In this document: positions 24,627-32,336 of the stretch, piece by piece
Numbering within the stretch: the stretch's first letter is position 1
Layout: each line of letters begins with the position of its first letter
Source of the DNA: Gemmatimonadota bacterium
GTDB taxonomy: Bacteria; Latescibacterota; UBA2968
Direction of reading: 5' to 3'
DNA length: 32,336 bases
Assembly: GCA_026706845.1 (NCBI GenBank)
Contig: JAPOXY010000052.1
Coordinates: 1-32,336, forward strand
The notes under the pieces: generated by a model
The model's input: only the letters and a program-made list of their open reading frames with translations
Database searches by the model: none
What the model was told of the DNA's origin: nothing
Position numbers and translations under genes: made by a program

Positions 24627-25475
24627 CTAATTTAACGGCACGCCTTCAATCGTGATGCGGTGCATGAGGCGTCGCTGTCCTTGGTAATCATTGAGAGCGC
24701 AATGCCATGTCGCGCGGTTATCCCAAATAGCGAGGGCATCTTCTTCCCAGCGAATGCGGCATGTAAAATCCGGTTGGGAAGCGTGCTGGTACAAATACTG
24801 AAGCAGAGGTTGAGACTCTTCTTTTTTCCACCCCTCAATTTGAACGGTGAATATGGGATTTACGTAAAGTGCTTTGCGACCCGTAATGGGATGCCTTATG
24901 ATCAGGGGATGAACAGCATCCTGCGTGGCGAGTTCGGGATTGCCAATCCGACCGCTTTGATCGGGTTTTCTGCCTTTCATTACGCCAAAAACATGTCGGC
25001 TGGAGTGCAGAGCATTTAAGCTTTCAAGCGTCTTCCGCATCCCCGGCGAAAGGGTTTCGTACGCTCTGTACATACTGGAAAACATCGTATCGCCACCAAA
25101 CTCGGGAACCTCCCGTGCGTAGAGAATCGAGCCGAGTGCGGGAATGGTATCATAAGAATGATCGGTATGCCAGTTGCGACCGATATTAGTTTCCTGATCG
25201 GGTTCTTTTCGCACCTCGGCAATAATGGGATTTTCCGCTACGCCCGTAAAAAAACGGTTGACATTGATATCCCCCCAGCGTCGGGCAAATGCGATATGTT
25301 GTTCCTGCGTGAGGGACTGATTGCGAAAGAGAATCACACTGTAATCCGCAAAGGCCCGATGAATTTCAGCGAATTGTTCCTCACTGATCTCCGACGCAAT
25401 ATCAACGCCTTCAATTTCAGCGCCGAGTGCCCCAGATAGGGGCTTCACGTCAATGATGCGATATGGTGTGTCCAT
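24627..25475 (-). CDS. TauD/TfdA-family Fe(II)/2-oxoglutarate dioxygenase
   Basis: The protein has 282 residues, almost the length of E. coli TauD. ATG 25475 follows AAAGGA. The iron triad is His103-x-Asp105 in NWHTDHSYD and His258 in ATWHCALNDY, with Arg269 eleven residues on to bind 2-oxoglutarate. Arg273 matches the second conserved arginine. The fold is well supported by WGDINVN, GGDTMFSSM and LAIWDNRATWH. The sulfonate-binding His70 region of TauD (HIHPV) reads INVNRF here, so taurine is not a safe substrate call. Hydroxylation leading to cleavage of a sulfonate, sulfate ester or similar compound is possible next to a sulfatase. It starts a dense minus-strand run but is separated by 74 nt from purM. 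Confidence 0.87.
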   Translation of the reverse strand: MDTPYRIIDVKPLSGALGAEIEGVDIASEISEEQFAEIHRAFADYSVILFRNQSLTQEQHIAFARRWGDINVNRFFTGVAENPIIAEVRKEPDQETNIGRNWHTDHSYDTIPALGSILYAREVPEFGGDTMFSSMYRAYETLSPGMRKTLESLNALHSSRHVFGVMKGRKPDQSGRIGNPELATQDAVHPLIIRHPITGRKALYVNPIFTVQIEGWKKEESQPLLQYLYQHASQPDFTCRIRWEEDALAIWDNRATWHCALNDYQGQRRLMHRITIEGVPLN

Positions 25476-25549
25476 GTATGTCCTTTCTCAATTATCCCAC
25501 GCAAAGGGAACCGCTCGTTCTAAAGTTTTAGATCTCATATCCTATCCCT

Positions 25550-26593
25550 TCACCACCGAACTTTTCCCGTGAACACAACGCCTTCCTGGCCTTTGGCAAT
25601 GCGCCCGATTGGATACACATGGCATCCCGCGCTTTGTAGATGAGCCTTAATCCTCGCCACAGAATTCTGGGCGCACACAAGCGTCATCCCCACACCCATA
25701 TTAAAAGTCCGCAGCATATCGTCTTCTGGCACCAAACCCTCTGCGCGAATCGTTTTGAAGATGGGGAGAATTTGGAGTTGTGAGAGATCAATCACAGCCC
25801 GACAGGTCTCGGGAAGAATGCGAGACAGATTATCCTGGATACCGCCACCGGTAATATGTGCCATCCCCTTCAACCCCTCGTCCTTAAACAGACCCTTCAG
25901 AGGCTGATAATAACACTGATGTGGCCGCAAAATCATATCGAGAAAGGACACCCCCTGAATATCTCGATCTTTCAACTCTGGCTTATTCTTCAACAATGCC
26001 CTGACAAGTGTATAGCCATTGGTATGCAGACCATTGGATGCAAGCGCGAGAACCGCATCTCCATCCTCAATCGCAGAGCCATCAATAATATTATTCCTAT
26101 CGACAACTCCAATAGCCGAAGCACTCAAAATATACACCCCATCTTCGACAACCCCTGGCTGAACAGATGTTTCTCCACCTGTCAATGCACATCCCTGTGC
26201 CTCACAAGCATCGGCAATCCCCCCAACGAGTGCTTTGACAACAGGGGGATCGAGTTTACCGCAGACAATACAATCTTGCAGATAAAAAGGATCAGCGCCC
26301 ATAACGATAATATCATTGATCAAATGATTGACCAGATCATAGGCAATAGACCTGACGCTTCCGTGTTCAAACGCCAACTTTTGCTTTGAACCAGGCTCCT
26401 CGGTTTTCAGCACGAGAATCGGGTGATCATACCCCTCAAAACGGCCATCGACCAGACTGCCGAAGGCCCCTAATTTATTGAGCACTCTCGAATCGCCGCG
26501 CCCGATATCTGAAGCCATATCTTTTTTAACAGCATCTGTTTCATCAATATTGACGCCACTCTTCGAATAAGACAAAGACTCGTTATCCGGCAC
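25550..26593 (-). CDS. purM: Phosphoribosylformylglycinamidine cyclo-ligase (AIR synthetase), divergent
   Basis: The protein has 347 residues starting at GTG 26593, with AGGAGG upstream. It matches PurM throughout: SLSYSKSGVNID, NHLINDIIVMGADPF, CGKLDP, GCALTGGETSVQPG, LASNGLHTNGYTLVR, AHITGGGIQDNLSR and FNMGVGMTLV. The enzyme closes the imidazole ring in purine synthesis with ATP, in the cytoplasm. One conserved loop differs: the usual T-D-G-V-G-T-K is T-E-E-P-G-S-K at residues 64-70, near the ATP site. The middle (from YVL to GVV) remains intact. The gene is 28 nt after cinA on the same strand. PurM is a safe name; a related ATP-dependent enzyme using another substrate is a minor alternative because of that loop. 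Confidence 0.85.
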   Translation of the reverse strand: MPDNESLSYSKSGVNIDETDAVKKDMASDIGRGDSRVLNKLGAFGSLVDGRFEGYDHPILVLKTEEPGSKQKLAFEHGSVRSIAYDLVNHLINDIIVMGADPFYLQDCIVCGKLDPPVVKALVGGIADACEAQGCALTGGETSVQPGVVEDGVYILSASAIGVVDRNNIIDGSAIEDGDAVLALASNGLHTNGYTLVRALLKNKPELKDRDIQGVSFLDMILRPHQCYYQPLKGLFKDEGLKGMAHITGGGIQDNLSRILPETCRAVIDLSQLQILPIFKTIRAEGLVPEDDMLRTFNMGVGMTLVCAQNSVARIKAHLQSAGCHVYPIGRIAKGQEGVVFTGKVRW

Positions 26594-26621
26594 TGCGTTC
26601 CTCCTATTTATTCTATTTCAT

Positions 26622-27806
26622 TTAATCTGCTGGCGAAGCCAACTTGCCCAACACCGCCCGACGCACCAGATCCAAACCCTGAATCACCAACCATCGACGG
26701 ATATGATCTGAATCCTGAAAGCGGCGACTTGCAATACATGTTCGCGCTTGTGGATCAGAGCCATAAACAGCCATAAACGTCGCGCCACCTTCATAAGGAC
26801 CAACCATTGCCAGCCCCACACCATCCTCGGGCGCAACCTCCTGAGCCATCGCTTCGGTCAAAGCGCGAGGGTCATCCTGTCCATCCATATTAGCATCTCT
26901 TTGCGCGGCCACCACATCACCTGCGCCATTCTCCTCGAACTCCCGCACGACCTGACCGTCTGTCAGCGTATCCACCACCCCAATTTTCAACCCTTTTTCT
27001 CGCAACAAATCGCCCACGGCCTCGGCCACTGTCTCTTTCCCCGTACCGTAAATCGCAACCCCTAACCGCTTCCTGATTTCCGCTTCCATCGGCGCGATCA
27101 ACGCATCGGCTTCTTCCTCTGTATCCGCTTTTGCCGTCACGCGCACATCCGTCTGCCCGGCATGTGCTGCCAATCCCACAGTTGGATTGCTCTCAGTCAT
27201 CAAATCCCCAATTGTGCGATCAATATTGCTCTCGCCCACCGCACAGGTTCGCAACACGCGCACCATGGTAATTTTGCGACCGCCCATGCGATCGATCAAA
27301 ATCGGGATCACGACCTTGTGCAACATATAATCCAATTCCCGCGGCACCCCCGGAAGCGAAATCACACAGCCGCGCCCCCTGGCATCTTCACTCAAAAAAC
27401 AAGGCGCCGTGCCCATGGGATTTTCCAGTGGCATAGCGCCTTCGGGAATATACGCCTGTCGCTTGTTATTATCTGCCATCTCACGGCCAAAATTGCGAAA
27501 CCGCGACGCAATCTGATTTTCCAATACCTTACTGTAAACGAGCTTGCGTCCCGTTGCACGCGCCACACATTGCCGCGTCATATCATCCACCGTAGGACCA
27601 ATGCCCCCCGATGTCAGAATTACATCTGATCGATCCAGCGCAATATTCAAAACGCTCGCAATCCGATCTTCGTTATCCCCCACAGTCGTTTTATACAACA
27701 AATCCATTCCAATATCGCGCAGTGCTTTGGCAAACATCGTGGCATTGGTATCTACAATTTCACCCAACAACAACTCCGTTCCAATCATCACAATCTCAGC
27801 TTGCAT
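26622..27806 (-). CDS. cinA: CinA-family protein (MoCF-like domain plus degenerate PncC-like domain)
   Basis: The protein has 394 residues. ATG 27806 is chosen because AGGAGAC lies immediately upstream; open frame extends to 27926 without a better site. Residues 1-165 are the MoCF/COG1058 domain (EIVMIGTELLLGEIVDTNA, TSGGIGPTVDDMTRQ, SLPGVPREL), an ADP-ribose pyrophosphatase in related proteins. The C-terminal half corresponds to the CinA/PncC nicotinamide-mononucleotide deamidase, but its motif E-S-C-T-G-G reads D-T-L-T-D-G (279-284), changing the catalytic Ser to Thr. Activity in NAD salvage is therefore doubtful for that domain. It is co-directional with purM. It is divergent from the ABC exporter genes, with a 135-bp gap holding the rightward promoter. 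Confidence 0.85.
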   Translation of the reverse strand: MQAEIVMIGTELLLGEIVDTNATMFAKALRDIGMDLLYKTTVGDNEDRIASVLNIALDRSDVILTSGGIGPTVDDMTRQCVARATGRKLVYSKVLENQIASRFRNFGREMADNNKRQAYIPEGAMPLENPMGTAPCFLSEDARGRGCVISLPGVPRELDYMLHKVVIPILIDRMGGRKITMVRVLRTCAVGESNIDRTIGDLMTESNPTVGLAAHAGQTDVRVTAKADTEEEADALIAPMEAEIRKRLGVAIYGTGKETVAEAVGDLLREKGLKIGVVDTLTDGQVVREFEENGAGDVVAAQRDANMDGQDDPRALTEAMAQEVAPEDGVGLAMVGPYEGGATFMAVYGSDPQARTCIASRRFQDSDHIRRWLVIQGLDLVRRAVLGKLASPAD

Positions 27807-27824
27807 GTCTCCTCCACTCATTTT

Positions 27825-27853
27825 TTGCACATAATGGAACTCTATGTTATGTT
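27825..27853 (+). promoter_or_regulatory. Promoter candidate for the ybbA-type exporter genes
   Basis: TTGCAC (27825-27830) and TATGTT (27848-27853) are spaced by 17 bp, about 90 bp before ATG 27942. The ATPase start itself lacks a clear ribosome binding site. Confidence 0.45.
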
Positions 27854-27941
27854 TTGAGGTCTCACAAAGGTAAGAATTAGAACCAGAGACGCAAGAGATA
27901 ATCAGCGTACATGCTTTGCTAACCACTAATCACCAATATCT

Positions 27942-28631
27942 ATGAGCCATCCAAACGCAGCACTCGCAGTTCAAAACCTCACCCGTACCTACACGAGTGG
28001 GGGACATCCACTCACCGTTTTGGACAACGTCACGTTCACCATCCCCAAAGGCCAAACCTGTGCCATAGTAGGGCCTTCTGGCAGTGGTAAAACCACGCTA
28101 CTTGGTCTGTGTGCTGGACTTGATCGTCCAACATCGGGCACAGTCACCCTTCACAGCATGGCCCTCGACAGCCTCGACGAAGACCAACGCGCAGCCGTGC
28201 GAAATGAATACGTGGGCTTTGTCTTTCAGAGCTTTCAACTTATCCCCACTCTCACCGCCATTGAAAATGTCGCGGTTCCCCTCGAACTACGCGGTCAAAA
28301 CGGTGTGTTTGGCGAAGCGCGAGAATTGCTCGACCGCGTGGGATTGGGCGACCGCTTGACGCATTATCCCACCCAGCTTTCGGGAGGTGAACAACAGCGC
28401 GTGGGCATTGCACGCGCCTTTATCAACCAACCGAGCATTTTATTTGCCGACGAGCCTACGGGCAACCTCGACGCCGACACCAGCCATACCATTGCCAATC
28501 TGCTCTTTGACCTCAACCGAGAAGCGGGCACAACCCTCATCCTCGTCACGCACGATCACGATATTGCCGCACGCACGCAGCGCATCATCCACCTGCAAGG
28601 AGGCAAAGTGGATCAGGATGTGCAGGATTAA
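27942..28631 (+). CDS. ybbA: ABC transporter ATP-binding protein, LolD/YbbA type
   Basis: The protein has 229 residues. Walker A is GPSGSGKTT (44-52), the Q-loop is FVFQSFQLIPTL (93-104), the signature is LSGGEQQRVGIARAF (146-160), Walker B is ILFADEP (166-172) and the switch His204 is in LVTHDHD. Length and the Q-loop sequence are typical of ATPases that work with FtsX/MacB-type permeases. The partner permease follows 47 nt downstream, although that gene is interrupted. The ATPase would drive extraction or export of lipids, lipoproteins or other molecules from the inner membrane. The frame is intact. Name given by similarity to YbbA of the ybbA-ybbP-tesA neighbourhood in proteobacteria. Confidence 0.88.
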   Translation: MSHPNAALAVQNLTRTYTSGGHPLTVLDNVTFTIPKGQTCAIVGPSGSGKTTLLGLCAGLDRPTSGTVTLHSMALDSLDEDQRAAVRNEYVGFVFQSFQLIPTLTAIENVAVPLELRGQNGVFGEARELLDRVGLGDRLTHYPTQLSGGEQQRVGIARAFINQPSILFADEPTGNLDADTSHTIANLLFDLNREAGTTLILVTHDHDIAARTQRIIHLQGGKVDQDVQD

Positions 28632-28678
28632 AGGATGAACAGGATACCCCTCCCCATTCCTAATTCTTAATCTAATTT

Positions 28679-31238
28679 ATGGATCGAATCACCAGCATCA
28701 AAAACCAGACCTCCAGCCCACTCTTCAACGCCTGGACCTGGCGCATGGCCTGGCGCGATAGCCGCACGTATCGCCGCCGATTGCTGCTCTTTATTTCGTG
28801 CATATTGCTCGGCGTGGGTGGGCTCGTAGCTGTGCGCGCTCTGGGCGATAACCTGCAACGCGTTGTCGAAAACGAAGCGCGCACACTTTTAGGTGCTGAT
28901 TTGCGCGTCAGCAGCCAGCGCGCTTTTGCGCCTGCGGTTGACTCCCTATTCAACTCCTGGGGTGGGGAGCAATCCCGAGAAGTGCGCTTTGCCTCGATGG
29001 TCTTCTTTCCCAAAAACGGCGGGACCCGCCTGGTACAGGTGCGCGCTACAAGGCGACTTTCCCTATTACGGCGCATTTGAAACCAATCCATCAGAAGCGG
29101 CGAAGACCTTTCAGCACACCCATCACGCGCTACTCGACGACGGCTTGCTCGTCCAATTTGGCGTTCAGGTCGGCGATTCCGTGCGAATTGGCAACCACAC
29201 CTTTATCATAGGCGGACGCATCACAAAAATATCGGGCGAGGCCATGGCCTTTGCCACAGTGGCACCGCGTGTGTACATCCCCTTATCACATCTCGATAAA
29301 ACGGGCCTCATCAAATTTGGCAGTCTGGCGTCTTATGTGGCCTATTTTAAGTTTGATAGCAGCACGAGAATCGGATCTATCCAGCGCGAACTTCGCCCCT
29401 ATCGAGGGGATCAAAATTTGCGTACCGAAACCGTTGCCAGCCGTCAAAGACGCCTCAACCGCATATTGGACAATCTCTACATATTCCTCAGTCTGGTCGC
29501 CTTTGCCGCCCTCTTGCTCGGATGTATCGGCGTTGCCAGTGCCATTCACGTTTACACGCGCCAAAAAATAACAACCGTCGCCATCTTGCGCTGCATGGGA
29601 GCACAATCTAATCAGGTCCTCTGCATTTACGCCATCCAGGCCATCGCACTGGGCCTTATTGGCACGGGATGCGGTTCTCTTCTCGGTGTGGGTATTCAGT
29701 ATCTCCTGCCCGGTGTTCTCGCACAAATCCTGCCCATTGAACTCGATATTCAGTTTTCCTATTGGGCGATTATTCAGGGCACTGGCATTGGCCTGAGCCT
29801 ATCGCTGCTCTTCGCCCTGCTTCCCCTATTGCCGATACGTCGCACATCGCCCCTGCACACCTTGAGGGCATCTTTTGAAAATGTGCGATCCAAAATAGAC
29901 CCCCTGCAACTGATGACCATCGGCGGGATTTGCCTCATTGTCGCGGGATTGGGCATTTTGCAAACCAGCAGTATCCTCATTGGAATTGGCATTGCCATCG
30001 GGTTTGGCATTGCCTTTGGACTGCTCGTAGGCGCATCGTGGCTCATCGTCAAAACCGTTCGCCGCTTCTTTCCCACAACCTGGCAATACGTATGGCGACA
30101 GGGCCTGGCCAATCTCTACCGTCCGTATAACCAGACCGTAATTCTTATGCTCGCACTGGGCCTCGGCACCTTTCTCATCACCACGCTCTATATTGTGCAA
30201 CACGCCCTGCTCGCTCAAATTGCCATCGCAGGGGGTGACAACCGTCCCAACTTTGTGCTCGTCGATGTGCAAACTGATCAAATTGAAGGTGTGAGCGCGT
30301 TGCTTCGCAAACAGAATCTGCCCGTCATCCACCATGCCCCCATCGTAACCATGCGCCTGAAGAGCATCAAAGGCCAGGAGGCGCGTTCCTACGGTAGAAT
30401 ACACGACGTGCGGCGCTGGGCAATACAACGCGAATACCGCTCGACCTATCGCGATCACCTCTTTGATTCAGAACGCCTCGTAGGCGGCACATGGATCGAT
30501 GCAACATGGACAGAAGAACCCATCCCCATTTCTTTTGAGCGCGACATTGCCCGTTCGCTTCGCGTCTCGCTCGGCGATACCCTGACCTTCGACATCCAGG
30601 GTGTGCCCGTTCAGTCCACAGTACAAAGCCTGCGAGAAGTTGACTGGCAGCGCATTCAGCCAAACTTTTTTATAGTCTTTCCCAAAGGCGTACTCGAAAC
30701 CGCTCCCCAGTTTCACGTCTTGACCACGCGCATCAACACAACGGAACAATCCGCTATGTTGCAACGCACGCTGGTTCAACAATATCCCAATGTCTCGGCT
30801 GTTGACCTCGGCCTCATTCTCAAAACCGTTGACGATGTACTCTCACAAATCGCCTTTGTCGTGCGCTTCATGGCACTCTTTAGTGTGATTACCGGACTCA
30901 TTGTGCTAACTGCCGCAGTCACCACCAGCCGCTATCAACGCATTCGTGAAGCCGTTTTGCTGCGTACTCTGGGAGCATCTCAAAAACAAATTCGCCGCAT
31001 ACTCTTGCTGGAATACACCTTCCTGGGCGCACTCGCTACCCTGACGGGACTCATACTCTCTATTGGCGGTGCCTGGGCGGTCACCGTCTTTATTTTCGAC
31101 ATCCACTTTGCCTTGCCCACTGCGGCCATTGCCGGCGTCTTTGCTCTCGTCACTGCGCTCACTATCTTTGTCGGCATGCTCAACAGCCGCGGCATAGCCG
31201 ACCGCCCTCCACTCGAAATTTTGCGAGGCGAAGTGTGA
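28679..31238 (+). pseudogene. ybbP: YbbP-type FtsX permease, frameshifted by a 2-bp contraction
   Basis: Reading from ATG 28679 gives 133 residues (N-terminal membrane segment LLLFISCILLGVGGLVAVR, then a periplasmic part) and stops at 29080. The protein continues in another frame to 31238 with the expected sequence LQGDFPYYGAFETNP. The switch lies at a GCGCGC run (29041-29046): restoring one GC unit yields ...VQVRALQGDFPYYG and one frame of about 853 residues, the usual length. Two FtsX blocks follow, with TTVAILRCMGAQSNQ and REAVLLRTLGASQKQ as cytoplasmic coupling motifs and about eight further membrane helices. The product would be the exporter permease for the upstream ATPase. Either the gene is truly broken, or phase-variable, or this is an assembly error in a GC repeat. 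The rest shows no other damage. Confidence 0.85.
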
Positions 31239-31250
31239 TTTTCTCACTTC
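31230..31250 (+). terminator. Weak hairpin with T-run between convergent genes
   Basis: GAAGTG (31230-31235) pairs with CACTTC (31245-31250) over a 9-nt loop and is followed by TTTT. It overlaps the ends of both ybbP-type and tesA-type genes, whose stops are 5 nt apart. Confidence 0.33.
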
Positions 31251-31864
31251 TTTTCCAGAACCGGTTTAAGCACGCGCCACACGGTTTCTCCTATAATCCG
31301 ATGCCCTTCAGCATTGGGATGAATGCGGTCTGGCAGATTCAGTTCCGGAATTCCACCAACCCCTTCCAATAAAAAGGGTATCAAAGGCACGCGATTCTTT
31401 TCAGATAGAACAGGGAACACCGCACGGAAAGCCGTCGTATATATATCTCCCAAATTTGGCGGCGCTTCAATACCCATAAGTATGATCTGAATATCTGGAT
31501 ACTTCTCTTTTGCGCGATCTATAATCCCCTGCAAATTTTGCTGCATTTCAGTCGTGGGAATCCCCCGCAAGCCATCGTTGCCACCCAATGCCAGCACCAG
31601 CACATCGATTTTTCGCCGCAGCAACCAGTTGACCCGCCGCAATCCTCCCGCCGATGTCTCGCCACTCAGTCCGCCATTGATTACATCAAACCCCCACCCG
31701 AGCGAATCGATCTTTGCCTGAATCAGCGCGGGAAAAGCCTGCGTTTTATCCAGGCCATAACCCGCGGTCAGGCTATCTCCCAAAAACAAAATCGTCTTGC
31801 GGTCTTCTTCCGCCTGAGCTGTCCATATCAATCCGAGTAAAATAACGATGAGAAACCGCTTCAT
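31244..31864 (-). CDS. tesA: SGNH-family arylesterase / lysophospholipase, TesA type
   Basis: The precursor has 206 residues, ATG 31864. Residues 1-18 form a Sec signal peptide (MKRFLIVILLGLIWTAQA). The catalytic residues of GDSL/SGNH hydrolases are visible: FLGDSLTAGYGL with Ser31, GGLSGETSAGG (second block), LALGGNDGLRG with Asn96, and LPDRIHPN with Asp179 and His182. All match E. coli TesA in order and length. It would hydrolyse acyl esters, such as lysophospholipids or aryl esters, in the periplasm. In proteobacteria tesA neighbours ybbA-ybbP divergently; here the same three genes occur but tesA converges on ybbP. The family is certain; thioesterase versus lysophospholipase activity is not resolved. 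Confidence 0.92.
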   Translation of the reverse strand: MKRFLIVILLGLIWTAQAEEDRKTILFLGDSLTAGYGLDKTQAFPALIQAKIDSLGWGFDVINGGLSGETSAGGLRRVNWLLRRKIDVLVLALGGNDGLRGIPTTEMQQNLQGIIDRAKEKYPDIQIILMGIEAPPNLGDIYTTAFRAVFPVLSEKNRVPLIPFLLEGVGGIPELNLPDRIHPNAEGHRIIGETVWRVLKPVLEKK

Positions 31865-31909
31865 TTTTTATCCTCATTCATATCTACCAGCCCCAATCCA
31901 TTTTCTCCC

Positions 31910-31938
31910 TTGACCCCAAATATAAGATTGGCTATATT
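31910..31938 (+). promoter_or_regulatory. Strong rightward sigma-70-type promoter without a following gene
   Basis: TTGACC (31910-31915) and TATATT (31933-31938) are separated by exactly 17 bp and point away from tesA. Predicted start is near 31945. No credible coding frame follows; instead there is a hairpin-rich segment that ends in T-runs. Confidence 0.65.
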
Positions 31939-31944
31939 TTTTGC

Positions 31945-32086
31945 CGACTGGCCGGAGAAAAAAACAATATTTTCGAAACGCACAGCGTTTCAGCAGCGTT
32001 GCCATACCAGTCCACGAGGCACCTGCTTGTTCCTTGCGTCAAATTTGGCGATTTGGTGAAGGGACGGGTAGGTGCTTTTTGTTTTT
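31945..32086 (+). ncRNA. Candidate small RNA of about 142 nt with intrinsic terminator
   Basis: The segment follows the promoter at 31910-31938. Domain 1: GACTGG (31946-31951) pairs with CCAGTC (32007-32012) and encloses a hairpin GAAACGC-ACA-GCGTTTC (31975-31991). Domain 2: GCACCT (32019-32024) pairs with AGGTGC (32070-32075). It encloses TGTTCCTT/AAGGGACG (32028-32035 with 32059-32066, including G-U pairs) and a small CGTC/GGCG tip. TTTTTGTTTTT follows at 32076-32086. Promoter, two closed domains and a terminal hairpin with a T-tract together look like an independent small RNA gene. It does not match RNase P, tmRNA, SRP or 6S RNA motifs that I know, and its function is unknown. Open frames across the region have no ribosome sites and no protein-like sequence. 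Confidence 0.45.
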
Positions 32087-32108
32087 CGGGAAAATTTCAA
32101 TTTGTGAC

Positions 32109-32241
32109 ATGGTTGGCCCGAAGGCAACCATTTCGTGTACTAAAAAGAAAGGCCCTCGCGCGAGTTCTTGGCGGGACGGCGCGAGGACCCCAGATCACAC
32201 CGACAGGTACATGCGGTGTGTCAACAGCTTTTGGGCCAACC
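32109..32241. ncRNA. Second foldable element: closed multi-branch structure, strand unclear
   Basis: GGTTGGCCC (32111-32119) is perfectly complementary to GGGCCAACC (32233-32241). Between them are CCTCGCGC/GCGCGAGG (32154-32161 with 32179-32186) and CACACCG/CGGTGTG (32196-32202 with 32214-32220). The left end can instead form a local hairpin ATGGTTG/CAACCAT (32109-32131) whose minus-strand version has a cUUCGg tetraloop. Such stacked pairing in 133 bases suggests an RNA or a processing site, either the continuation of the transcript from 31945 or a separate leftward RNA. I could not assign a family. In 32242-32336 I see only AT-rich sequence with no feature I can support. Confidence 0.36.
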
Positions 32242-32336
32242 TCTTTTACGTTGTGACGTAGCCGTTAAATGTTGTGTTTCATTGACGTACTCCCAAATCT
32301 AAAGCATTGGGATTCTAAAACCTTGTTGCTTCAGCA

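Noticed and set aside
23223-25475. A taurine/sulfate-starvation unit (sulfatase plus TauD)
   Set aside because: The pairing is suggestive, but the TauD-type protein lacks the known taurine-binding His region and no sulfonate transporter is nearby, so I did not name it so.
32111-32241. Possible 5S rRNA (closed stem with two arms)
   Set aside because: The size and general shape are similar, but none of the conserved 5S sequence is present and no other rRNA gene is near.
31941-32261. Two overlapping open frames of 106 and 85 codons at the right end
   Set aside because: Neither has a ribosome binding site or recognisable protein-like sequence, and both run across strong hairpins and T-runs. A non-coding reading fits better.
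1-32336. CRISPR arrays, tRNA genes, insertion sequences, phage genes, toxin-antitoxin pairs
   Set aside because: I looked in all gaps and found no evenly spaced repeats, tRNA-like folds, transposase or integrase sequences, or short overlapping gene pairs with such features.

Overview
The window looks like chromosome from an uncultured, free-living Gram-negative heterotroph. Points in favour are a TonB-dependent receptor with a carboxypeptidase-regulatory-like N-terminal domain, Tat-type and Sec-type signal peptides, and FtsX/MacB-type permeases. The mix of phytanoyl-CoA dioxygenase, Gfo/Idh/MocA oxidoreductase, creatininase-family, mandelate-racemase-family, DHDPS-family and sulfatase genes is what I associate with Latescibacterota- or Poribacteria-like FCB-group genomes. 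That assignment is an inference from gene content; no rRNA or tRNA gene is present to fix it. No phage, insertion sequence or CRISPR array is visible.

Layout. 1-140 (-): 5' end of a small membrane protein cut by the window edge. 330-1691 (+): adenosine-deaminase-superfamily hydrolase. 1817-4370: an orphan MacB/FtsX-type permease behind a near-perfect sigma-54 promoter and an upstream palindrome. 4456-7963 (+): a PhyH-family dioxygenase with its own TTGACA promoter, then two tandem secreted purple-acid-phosphatase-like proteins, the second lacking the catalytic His of its GNHE motif. 7989-8060: REP-like hairpins. 8084-9169 (-): Gfo/Idh/MocA oxidoreductase. 9374-13740 (+): an operon of a D-threonine-aldolase/D-serine-dehydratase-like PLP enzyme, a Tat-exported beta-helix protein and a creatininase-family hydrolase. 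13919-17518 (+): TonB-dependent receptor plus a DHDPS-family lyase, ending at a strong bidirectional terminator.

From 17558 to 27806 everything lies on the minus strand with short gaps. Reading in the direction of transcription: CinA-like, PurM, TauD-type dioxygenase, sulfatase, enolase-superfamily enzyme, DHDPS-family enzyme, second enolase-superfamily enzyme, a protein of unknown function, and a homoserine-dehydrogenase-like oxidoreductase with a SAF domain. The last five look like a catabolic unit for an acid sugar or similar hydroxy-acid: dehydratase/epimerase, aldolase/lyase, dehydratase/epimerase, unknown, NAD(P) oxidoreductase. The substrate cannot be read from the sequence.

27942-31238 (+): a ybbA-ybbP-type ABC exporter pair, with the permease broken by a 2-bp contraction in a GC run. 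It converges on a tesA-type SGNH esterase (31244-31864, -). The last 470 bases hold no convincing gene. They carry a strong rightward sigma-70 promoter followed by two separate foldable segments, the first ending in a hairpin plus T-tract, so I call a candidate small RNA there.

The strongest leads are the sigma-54/enhancer arrangement, the structured-RNA region at the right end, the pseudoenzyme-like phosphatase paralogue, the frameshifted permease and the enolase/DHDPS catabolic cluster with altered active-site residues. I did not recognise a defence system or other multi-gene system that I could confidently call new.
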